Source: Desulforapulum autotrophicum HRM2
GTDB lineage: Bacteria; Desulfobacterota; Desulfobacteria; Desulfobacterales; Desulfobacteraceae
Assembly: GCF_000020365.1 (NCBI RefSeq)
Contig: NC_012108.1
Coordinates: 496,001-560,000 of the forward strand
Reading direction: 5' to 3'
DNA length: 64,000 nt
Under the pieces are notes generated by a model. The model did no database searches. It saw nothing but the letters and a program-made list of their open reading frames with translations, and was not told the DNA's origin. Position 1 is the stretch's first letter, and every line of letters starts with the position of its first letter. Positions 53,769 to 60,559 of this stretch are shown here, in pieces. The translations under genes were made by a program, and so were the position numbers.

Positions 53769-54674
53769 ATGGGTGATCTGCTTTCAACAAAAGAGGTGGC
53801 AAAATTTCTCAATGTCAACGAGAAAATGGTGTACACCCTGATATCGGACAAGGGGCTTCCTGCCACCAAGGTGACGGGCAAGTGGCTGTTCCCCCTGGAT
53901 CTTGTGAAGCAGTGGATCGAAGCCGGCACGGTGAATTATCCTGAACCCGCTACAAAGCTTCCTCCCTATCATGGTCTGGTGCTGATTGCCGGCAGCAATG
54001 ATTTGCTCCTTGACAGGACTATCTCAACCTTTAACACCCGGTTTCCCGATCACATGGCCATGTTCGGATTTACAGGCAGCATGGGTGGCCTTCGGGCCCT
54101 TCGCCAGAATCTTTGCCACATTGCATCCAGCCATTTGATCTCAGGCGAAGGGGACGAGTATAACTTCCCCTACATCCTCAAGGAGATGGAGCGTATGCCT
54201 GCGGTGGTCAACTTCTGCATGCGCGAGCAGGGGATACTCGTGGGCAAGAACAACCCCCTTGACATCAAATCGGTTGAAGACCTGGCAAACAGTAAGGTTA
54301 CCGTGGTGAACCGCATCCTTGGTACAGGCACCCGAACGCTTTTTGACCGGGAGTTGAAAAAGGCCGGGATCAAGCCCGAGGCAATCAAAGGGTATGACAA
54401 TGTCCTTGCCAAGCATATGGATATCGGCCTTGCCATCCTTGAGGGAATCGCAGATGCCGGGCCGGGGATCCGGCCCGTGGCCAACCGGCTCGGTCTTGGG
54501 TTTATCCCCATCTGCTGGGAGCGGTTTGATCTTTTGATTACCAAGGAGCGGTTTTTTGACCAGGGGGTTCAGCTTTTTCTAGGTACTCTGAAAGAGCCGT
54601 TTTTCAAGGATTCCGCAGCAAACCTCGGGGGCTATGACCTTTCCATGTCCGGCCGTATGGTTTATTCTGAATAA
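53769..54674 (+). CDS. HTH + periplasmic-binding-protein-like domain regulator
   Basis: 301 residues in two domains. The N-terminal 60 residues are an excisionase/MerR-type winged helix (LLSTKEVAKFLNVNEKMVYT with KVTGKWLFPLDLVKQWI). From about 70 a PBP-type domain follows: LVLIAGSNDLLLDRTISTF, INFHLISGEGDEYNFP-like segment and VVNRILGTGTRTLFDRELKK, as in molybdate/tungstate-binding proteins. Cytosolic proteins of this build are thought to be oxyanion-responsive regulators. GGAGGAG precedes the ATG. Its 3' end overlaps the convergent alr by 13 bases. Confidence 0.82.
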   Translation: MGDLLSTKEVAKFLNVNEKMVYTLISDKGLPATKVTGKWLFPLDLVKQWIEAGTVNYPEPATKLPPYHGLVLIAGSNDLLLDRTISTFNTRFPDHMAMFGFTGSMGGLRALRQNLCHIASSHLISGEGDEYNFPYILKEMERMPAVVNFCMREQGILVGKNNPLDIKSVEDLANSKVTVVNRILGTGTRTLFDRELKKAGIKPEAIKGYDNVLAKHMDIGLAILEGIADAGPGIRPVANRLGLGFIPICWERFDLLITKERFFDQGVQLFLGTLKEPFFKDSAANLGGYDLSMSGRMVYSE

Positions 54675-55825
54675 ATCTTTGGCACCCTTGCCGTGAGGGA
54701 TGAAATCACCTCATAGTTGATGGTGCCGATGGTCTCAGCCATTTCATCGGCCGTGATACGTTGATTCGCCTGGGTGCCGAGGATAACCACCTCGTCCCCG
54801 GGCTTGACTCCGGGAATCTCTCCCACGTCAATGAGGGTTTGATCCATACAGACCCTTCCGGCGATGGGGGCTTTTCTACCCCGAACAATCATCTCTCCCC
54901 TGGACGAGAAAAGCCTGGAAAACCCGTCAGCATAACCGATGGGAACGGCTGCGATGACGGTCTCTTTTTCGGTTTCATAGGTCATGCCGTAGCTCACCTT
55001 GAACGATTTGGGAACTTTTTTAACCGAGGTGATAATGCTGTGGATCTCCATGGCAGGCCTGAGGTCCAGGGATCGGATGTCGACCTCTCCAGACGGGGCA
55101 AGCCCGTACATGGCGATTCCGGCCCTGACCATGTTGAAGTGGGCCTCTGGAAGATCGATGAGGGCGGCGCTGTTTGCAGAGTGTACCAGCGGGATTTCGA
55201 TGCCCAGGTGTTTCAACCCTTCAATGAAGGCCATGAAGGTCTGGTGCTGGTACTCTGCATAGCCCTTGTCCAGGGTGTCTGCCGCAGCAAAGTGAGTGTA
55301 AATGCCCTCTATTTTAAGGCCGGGAAGGGCTGAGATGGTTAAAACTTCAGCAAGGGCACCTTTTTTTTCTGAAGATGGTCTTCTTGAATCGGGTAAAATT
55401 CCGAGTCTGCCCATGCCCGTGTCCACCTTGAGGTGAATTTTGATGTGGGTCCCTTTGGCCACTGCTCGTTCAGAGAGCATACAGGCTGTTTCAAGGTCAA
55501 ACACCGTGGGGCTGACTTCAAGGGCAATGAGTGTGTCCACATCGCTTTCCGGGATATACCCAAATACAAGGATGGGGGCGTTGATGCCAGCGTTCCTGAG
55601 TTCAAGGGCCTCATGGAGCCTGGCAACACCCAGGTGGGTGACTCCGCTTTCAAGGGCTTTTTTCGCCACCCTTACAGCGCCGTGGCCATAGGCATCGGCC
55701 TTGACAACGGCCATAACGGCAGTGTGCGCCTTTGTCAGCGCCCTGAGGGTTTTTAGATTGTGGGCAATGGCATCAAGGTCAATCTGCCGCCATACCAGGC
55801 TGGCTGGGGGGTTTTCTGTCTTCAT
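54662..55825 (-). CDS. alr: Alanine racemase
   Basis: 387 residues. AVVKADAYGHGAVRVAKKAL holds the PLP lysine; the C-terminal domain has SYGMTYETEKETVIAAVPIG with the catalytic Tyr region (VPIGYADGFSR), and GRVCMDQTLIDVG follows. Interconverts L- and D-alanine for peptidoglycan. 9 bases after nrdG and likely in one operon with nrdDG. Confidence 0.96.
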   Translation of the reverse strand: MKTENPPASLVWRQIDLDAIAHNLKTLRALTKAHTAVMAVVKADAYGHGAVRVAKKALESGVTHLGVARLHEALELRNAGINAPILVFGYIPESDVDTLIALEVSPTVFDLETACMLSERAVAKGTHIKIHLKVDTGMGRLGILPDSRRPSSEKKGALAEVLTISALPGLKIEGIYTHFAAADTLDKGYAEYQHQTFMAFIEGLKHLGIEIPLVHSANSAALIDLPEAHFNMVRAGIAMYGLAPSGEVDIRSLDLRPAMEIHSIITSVKKVPKSFKVSYGMTYETEKETVIAAVPIGYADGFSRLFSSRGEMIVRGRKAPIAGRVCMDQTLIDVGEIPGVKPGDEVVILGTQANQRITADEMAETIGTINYEVISSLTARVPKIYSE

Positions 55826-55834
55826 CTTTTTCTC

Positions 55835-56542
55835 TCAGTGTCGTATGGAACAATTGTTTACCCAGGGGGAGACCGTGGCTTTAAGGGCGAGCATTTCTTC
55901 GTTGGAGAAAAATCGGTCTTCCGGTTCAAAGAAAGAGGGGTTGAGCATGGCCACATTCCTTGAGCAGGGCTGGAGGAAATAGTGTTTGGCCCCCTTGATC
56001 ATGGCGCCGATATCCTCCATTTTTTGCTGGTCTATCAGCGGTTTCACGCAGGTGGTCCTGAATTCATAGGCCGGGGCCTGGGCCATGATGATTTTGATGG
56101 CTGCTGAAACGGTTTTTACGTCAAACCGTCTGCCTGCGGCAAGGTAATACCCATCAAGGTTGCTCTTGATGTCCATGGCGATATAATCCACAAGCCCCTT
56201 TTCTAAAAGGCTTTTTATGATTTCAGGACGGCTGCCGTTGGTGTCAAGCTTTACACGGAAGCCAAGCGCCTTGATATCTCTGATAAATTGTGCAAGATCA
56301 GGCTGGAGGGTTGGTTCTCCGCCGGTGATCACAACACCATCAATGAGCCCCTGGCGCTTGTTAAGAAAGGCAAAAATTTCCTCTTTGCCAATGGGTTTAA
56401 TTTCCCTGGACTTTGCCTGGTCGACAAGGTCTGGGTTGTGGCAATAGGGGCAGACAAAGTTGCAGCCGGTCGTAAATACCACCGACGCAACAAGGCCTGG
56501 AAAGTCTATCATGGAATTTTTCTGGAAACCGCCGATTTTCAT
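55835..56542 (-). CDS. nrdG: Anaerobic ribonucleotide reductase activating protein
   Basis: 235 residues, a radical-SAM enzyme. TTGCNFVCPYCHNPDLV carries the CxxxCxxC cluster motif and VVITGGEPTLQPDLAQFIRD the SAM-binding GGEP. Installs the glycyl radical in NrdD. Longer than E. coli NrdG (154 residues), matching the NrdG2 type found in many anaerobes. 3 bases after nrdD. Confidence 0.93.
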   Translation of the reverse strand: MKIGGFQKNSMIDFPGLVASVVFTTGCNFVCPYCHNPDLVDQAKSREIKPIGKEEIFAFLNKRQGLIDGVVITGGEPTLQPDLAQFIRDIKALGFRVKLDTNGSRPEIIKSLLEKGLVDYIAMDIKSNLDGYYLAAGRRFDVKTVSAAIKIIMAQAPAYEFRTTCVKPLIDQQKMEDIGAMIKGAKHYFLQPCSRNVAMLNPSFFEPEDRFFSNEEMLALKATVSPWVNNCSIRH

Positions 56543-56545
56543 GGA

Positions 56546-58636
56546 CTAGGCTACCTTAAAGTTTTTGCGCATGCAAAATTCGGTCTGCTTACCGTTGTTC
56601 CACTGCTTGACGGGTCTGAGATAGCCGACAACCCGTGAGTATACTTCGGTTTCATCCCCGCATTGTTCACAGGTTGGATGTTCGCCTGAAATATAGCCAT
56701 GGGAGGGGCAGACGCTGAAGGTAGGGGTGAGGGTGAAGTAGGGCAGGCGGTAGTTGCCCGAGACTTTTTTGACCATGGCTTTGACCACTTCGATGTCAGT
56801 CACCTCTTCACCCAGAAAAAGGTGGAGAACAGTTCCGCCGGTGTAGCGGGTCTGGAGTTCATCCTGAAGGTCCAAGGCTTCAAAAAGGTCGTCGGTGAAA
56901 TTCACGGGCAGCTGGGTTGAGTTAGTGTAAAAGGGGTCTTTGCCCTGGCTGAACTCGTCCTCATTGGCGCAGATGATGTCCGGAAACATCTGTTTGTCCT
57001 TCATGGCAAACCGGTAGGTGGTTCCCTCGGCAGGGGTAGCTTCAAGATTGAAGATCTCCCCTGTTTCTGCCTGGAGTTCTTCGATGCGTGTCCTGATATG
57101 GTCCATTACCCGGATGGAAAAGGCCTGACCCTGTTTTGTGGCGATTCCCTGGCCCAGGAAGTTGATGCACGCTTCGTTCATGCCAAGGATGCCGATGGTG
57201 GAGAAATGGTTCTGCCAGTAACAGCCCGCGTTCTCCTTGATTTTTCTAAGGTAGAACTTGGAGTAGGGGTAGAGGTTGCCCTCTGTGAACCGTTCGAGCA
57301 CCTTGCGTTTGATGGTCAGGGACTGGCCTGCAATTGAGATCAGGCGATCAATTCGGGTGAAAAAGTCGGTTTCCGTTTCTGCAATAAACCCGATCCGGGG
57401 CAGGTTCAGGGTGACAACGCCGATGGAGCCGGTCAGGGGGTTTGCCCCGAATAGTCCGCCTCCCCGTTTTTTGAGCTCACGGTTGTCCAGCCTCAGGCGG
57501 CAGCACATGGAGCGGGCATCGTCTGGACTCATGTCTGAGTTGACAAAGTTTGAAAAGTAGGGAATGCCATATTTTCCGGTCATTTTCCAGACATTCTCAA
57601 GGTTGGGGTTGTTCCAGTTGAAATCTTCAGTGATGTTGTAGGTGGGAATGGGAAAGGTAAAGACCCTGCCCTTGGCATCCCCATCCATCATCACCTCGGC
57701 AAAGGCGTTGTTGATGGTGTCCATCTCATCCTGGTACTCGGCATAGGTGGTTTCCTGGTATTTACCGCCGATGATAACCGGTGAATCCTTGAGAATCCCC
57801 GGCACCACAAGATCCATGGTGATGTTCGTAAACGGGGTCTGAAAACCCACCCGGGTGGGAATGTTGATGTTGAATACAAACTCCTGGAGGGCCTGCCTTA
57901 CTTCTTTATAGCCAAGTTTGTCTGCCCGTACAAAGGGGGCCAGCAGGGTGTCGAAGTTGCTCATGGCCTGGGCCCCTGCTGCCTCGCCCTGGAGGGTGTA
58001 GAAGAAATTGACCATCTGGCCCAGGGCTGTCCTGAAATGTTTGGGGGGTGAGCTTTCCACCTTGCCGGCAACGCCCTTGAAGCCTTCCATGAGCAGATCC
58101 TGGAGATCCCAGCCCACGCAGTAGACCGATAAAAGGCTCAGGTCATGGATGTGGAGGTCACCGTTGTTGTGGGAATCCCTCACCTCGGGCGGATAGATTC
58201 GGTTGAGCCAGTATTCGGAAGTGATGTCCGATGAGATAAAGTTGTTCAGGCCCTGGAGGGAGTAACTCATGTTTGAATTTTCTTTGACCTTCCAGTCCAT
58301 CCGTTGGATGTAGGAATCCATCAGCCCCACATTTTCTTCGATGGTGATTCTCCGGATCTGGTTGCGCTGCTCCCGGTAGATGATGTAGGCCTTGGCCGTC
58401 TTATAAAAGGGAGAATCCAAGAGGATTCGTTCCACGATGTCCTGGATCTCTTCAACTTCGGGGCATTTTCCCAGACGGAGATTCCTTGCAAGGGTTATCA
58501 CTTTGAGGGTGAGCTTTTTTGCCTCTCTTTCATCAAATTCACCAGTTGCCTTTCCTGCCTTTGCAATGGCGTCAACGATTTTTGATGAATCAAATTGCGC
58601 AACCCTTCCGTCCCGTTTATTTATTGTTTCAAACAT
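56546..58636 (-). CDS. nrdD: Anaerobic ribonucleoside-triphosphate reductase
   Basis: 696 residues. The N-terminal ATP cone (INKRDGRVAQFDSSKIVDAI) binds allosteric nucleotides. The barrel has HNNGDLHIHDLSLLSVYCVG and MCCRLRLDNRELKKRGGGLF. The zinc site has CPSHGYISGEHPTCEQCG, and the radical glycine is Gly671 in SRVVGYLRPVKQW. Reduces NTPs to dNTPs without oxygen. First gene of nrdD-nrdG-alr; upstream lies a promoter with NrdR-like boxes. Confidence 0.97.
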   Translation of the reverse strand: MFETINKRDGRVAQFDSSKIVDAIAKAGKATGEFDEREAKKLTLKVITLARNLRLGKCPEVEEIQDIVERILLDSPFYKTAKAYIIYREQRNQIRRITIEENVGLMDSYIQRMDWKVKENSNMSYSLQGLNNFISSDITSEYWLNRIYPPEVRDSHNNGDLHIHDLSLLSVYCVGWDLQDLLMEGFKGVAGKVESSPPKHFRTALGQMVNFFYTLQGEAAGAQAMSNFDTLLAPFVRADKLGYKEVRQALQEFVFNINIPTRVGFQTPFTNITMDLVVPGILKDSPVIIGGKYQETTYAEYQDEMDTINNAFAEVMMDGDAKGRVFTFPIPTYNITEDFNWNNPNLENVWKMTGKYGIPYFSNFVNSDMSPDDARSMCCRLRLDNRELKKRGGGLFGANPLTGSIGVVTLNLPRIGFIAETETDFFTRIDRLISIAGQSLTIKRKVLERFTEGNLYPYSKFYLRKIKENAGCYWQNHFSTIGILGMNEACINFLGQGIATKQGQAFSIRVMDHIRTRIEELQAETGEIFNLEATPAEGTTYRFAMKDKQMFPDIICANEDEFSQGKDPFYTNSTQLPVNFTDDLFEALDLQDELQTRYTGGTVLHLFLGEEVTDIEVVKAMVKKVSGNYRLPYFTLTPTFSVCPSHGYISGEHPTCEQCGDETEVYSRVVGYLRPVKQWNNGKQTEFCMRKNFKVA

Positions 58637-58728
58637 GAATAGCCCCTTGAAATTGGTATGTTTTTGTACTATTAAATATCGTATATTTTATGGGAAATGA
58701 AAAATGTCGTCCCCTTTAGGATTCCGGG

Positions 58729-58757
58729 ACTTTACCCAATATAGGGGAGTGTGTCAA
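58729..58757 (-). promoter_or_regulatory. nrdD promoter
   Basis: On the minus strand TTGACA (58757-58752), 17 bases, TAAAGT (58734-58729), about 93 bases before the nrdD start. It is flanked and overlapped by the two NrdR-like boxes. Confidence 0.6.
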
Positions 58758-58780
58758 GTGATTAGTTCAATATATTGTGT
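58734..58780. promoter_or_regulatory. Pair of NrdR-box-like sites
   Basis: GTTCAATATATTGTGT (58765-58780) matches the ACACWATATATWGTGT consensus at 13 of 16 positions. ACCCAATATAGGGGAG (58734-58749) matches at 10 of 16. Their starts are exactly 31 bases apart, the helical-phase spacing typical of NrdR boxes, and they bracket the nrdD -35 and spacer. NrdR itself is not encoded in the window. Confidence 0.6.
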
Positions 58781-58834
58781 CCTGGGCTGGAAAGTACCGG
58801 CAGTTGGGGCGGAGAAAATAAAGAGGGGTTGCCT

Positions 58835-59095
58835 GTGAAGCTTGACCAGAATTCCGTCTACAGAAGCGTCATCACCCCCTGGTATGATTCCAACGCCGCC
58901 TGTCGTGGAATGCTCGTTTTCCTGGGACTGGTTATCCTCTTTGCCGGGGTCGGCATCTGGGTTGCGTTGACGAACAGCGACTATGAAGCCTATGTCTGGT
59001 TTCCCGTCACCCTTGCAAGCCTGGCAGCATTTGTTATGGTTAAGACAGGTTTCCGGCTTGTTCATCGAAATAGAGAGGATTCACCGTTTTTCTGA
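58835..59095 (+). CDS. Small two-helix membrane protein, unknown
   Basis: 86 residues. GMLVFLGLVILFAGVGIWVA and VWFPVTLASLAAFVMVKTGF are transmembrane segments, with a short basic C-terminus. GTG at 58835 has GAGG upstream; a longer frame from 58775 runs into the nrdD promoter zone. It overlaps the convergent Nudix gene by 56 bases. Not recognised. Confidence 0.6.
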   Translation: MKLDQNSVYRSVITPWYDSNAACRGMLVFLGLVILFAGVGIWVALTNSDYEAYVWFPVTLASLAAFVMVKTGFRLVHRNREDSPFF

Positions 59096-59663
59096 CGATC
59101 TCTATGAAGTGGTGGATGATCTTTGCCGTCACCCCCCATATAACAACATCTTCAAACGGATAGGTCAGCTCTTCTATGCCGGGCAATCTTTTGCAGAACC
59201 CCTTTTCCATGTGCACGGAAAAAAGGTGGGCAAGGGGAATGTGAAACACCCGCTGGATCTCGGCACGATCAAACGAGATCTCCTGCTCCTGGTCCCATAG
59301 TCCCACAAACGCCTCAATGTCCCTGTTGTTGATGGTTTGGAAATGTCCCAGGGAGCCAATGGTTGACACATGGCCCCTTGAGATTCCCATCTCTTCTTTG
59401 AGTTCCCTGAGGGCCGTCTCTTTTCTGCTTGTATCTCCGGGGTCCCAGTGACCGCCTGGAAGGGCCATTTGATTGCGCCAGGGATACCCCTTGTTGTCGG
59501 CCTTCTGGATGAAAATAAGATTAGGGGCCGCTTCAAACGCCATCAGGGCCATGACGCTGGCGGGTTTGAAGCCCTCGTTCCTGGGACATGGGGGATGTTC
59601 AGATTCCATGACTGCCCTTGAAAGGGCTTCAATGCAGAGAGTCTGGTCAGAATATGTCAACAT
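59040..59663 (-). CDS. Nudix hydrolase (CoA pyrophosphatase-like)
   Basis: 207 residues. GGHWDPGDTSRKETALRELK followed by EEMGI is the Nudix box; an Asp replaces the first box Glu. NQMALPGGHWDPGD resembles the NudL/CoA pyrophosphatase variant (UPF0035 group), which splits CoA to phosphopantetheine and 3',5'-ADP. ATG at 59663 gives MLTYSDQTLCIEALSRAV. The longer frame to 59732 adds 23 residues of low similarity. Confidence 0.85.
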   Translation of the reverse strand: MLTYSDQTLCIEALSRAVMESEHPPCPRNEGFKPASVMALMAFEAAPNLIFIQKADNKGYPWRNQMALPGGHWDPGDTSRKETALRELKEEMGISRGHVSTIGSLGHFQTINNRDIEAFVGLWDQEQEISFDRAEIQRVFHIPLAHLFSVHMEKGFCKRLPGIEELTYPFEDVVIWGVTAKIIHHFIEIVRKTVNPLYFDEQAGNLS

Positions 59664-59793
59664 GTTTCCGCCTGTGTGCAATCCAGGATTGTTAAAAGAA
59701 GAACCTCTCTTTAATAACACATTTTTATCCAAGGGGTAAACTTGATTTGTATTTATCTCCTCCGTTCTAATCGTGGCTGCATCTCTAAGTGGC

Positions 59794-59928
59794 AGCCGGA
59801 AACGGGTGTTACCCTTCTCTCATTCTCGCAGCCCGTCCGTGGGCTGCTCCGAGGAAAATGGCAACTCCTTGGGCGTCCATGCCCACCGTTGCCATTTAAC
59901 CCGTTCAGGGCAACACCCGTTCTCGCCT
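59794..59928. repeat. U-type multi-stem module, copy U3
   Basis: Stem A CCGGAAACGGGTGTTACCCT with AGGGCAACACCCGTTCTCG, stem B GCAGCCC/GGGCTGC, stem C AAATGGCAA/TTGCCATTT capped by GGGC/GCCC around GTCCAT. Same orientation as U1 and U2. The usual left flank TTATATGAAACTC is missing, so the array appears cut on this side. Confidence 0.8.
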
Positions 59929-59938
59929 ACCTACTGTT

Positions 59939-60016
59939 TTCGAGTTTCATGCTTCGTTGTGTCCGAGAGCCCATACCCCGCTCCGGCCATGCCGGTTATA
60001 AGAAACTCCTGTCGAA
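59939..60016 (+). repeat. Linker element L4
   Basis: TTCGAGTTTCATGCTTCGTT begins it and GGTTATAAGAAACTCCTGTC followed by GAA ends it, forming an inverted edge. CTCCGGCCATGCCGG is inside. It joins U3 to R1-B. Confidence 0.75.
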
Positions 60017-60043
60017 ACATCATTGTGAAAATTTCGATTTTCG

Positions 60044-60224
60044 AGCCCCCTTTGGTTTCCCTGACCGGAACATTGTAAACCAAAGGGGGTAGGATTTTTG
60101 CCCTTCCAGGCGTTAAGAAGCGCAGGCTGTTTGAGGACTTTAGCCCGCAGTTCCTGCGCTTTAGTCTGGAAGGGCAAAAATCCCCCCGACGTTTACCGTT
60201 CCGGTCAGGGTAACCCGAGGGGGC
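60044..60224. repeat. R1 hairpin module, copy B (about 181 bp)
   Basis: Left arm GCCCCCTTTGGTTTCCCTGA then CCGGAAC pairs with right arm GTTCCGGTCAGGGTAACCCG then AGGGGGC. Inner arms TTTTTGCCCTTCCAG and CTGGAAGGGCAAAAA pair. The apex AAGCGCAGGCTGTTTGAGGA and CCGCAGTTCCTGCGCTTTAG is shared with copy A. Arm sequences differ from copy A but stay complementary. Confidence 0.8.
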
Positions 60225-60228
60225 GGCA

Positions 60229-60268
60229 TGGTACTATTTTTGTTGTTCGTTGGCCGTTATGAAATAAG
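60229..60268 (+). repeat. Linker element L5, partial
   Basis: TTTTTGTTGTTCGTTGGCCG then TTATGAAATAAG resembles a shortened linker. Nothing recognisable follows before the MoaD-like gene at 60362. Confidence 0.5.
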
Positions 60269-60361
60269 TGGTTGCTGCCTGGGATGTGGCCATAATTATT
60301 GGCTGACCGAAAAACCGTGTCTGGGTGAAAGGTTGTTCATGTGCAAGGGGCAAAAGCCGAT

Positions 60362-60559
60362 TCAGCCGCCGGCAATCAGCGGCAGCGTCTGGATGATCGA
60401 GTGGTCCGGTATCCGGGTGGCTGAAAAGTTGGGGCTTGAAACAATGCGGCTGTTGAGTCTGACCGCTGCACAAAATTCGGTGTGTTCCATGTCCTCAAGC
60501 ATATCGGCAACGCTCATCCCGTCGAACCACTCGATCTTTTTGTCATCCACTGTGATCAA
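60362..60559 (-). CDS. MoaD/ThiS-like sulfur carrier protein
   Basis: 65 residues, beta-grasp fold size, ending LPLIAGG; the terminal Gly-Gly is adenylated and thiocarboxylated in MoaD and ThiS proteins. SVADMLEDMEHTEFCAAVRL is the typical first helix region. The start seems to be TTG at 60559, overlapping the AOR stop. Small MoaD-like genes accompany AOR genes in many anaerobes, where they are thought to serve tungstopterin assembly or another sulfur transfer. Last gene of this operon. Confidence 0.82.
   Translation of the reverse strand: MITVDDKKIEWFDGMSVADMLEDMEHTEFCAAVRLNSRIVSSPNFSATRIPDHSIIQTLPLIAGG

Noticed and set aside
59794-60224. IscB/HEARO-type guide RNA, group II intron or retron msd.
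   Set aside because: No IscB, intron-encoded or retron reverse transcriptase lies nearby, and intron domain V motif was not recognised. Possible only if the protein acts in trans.
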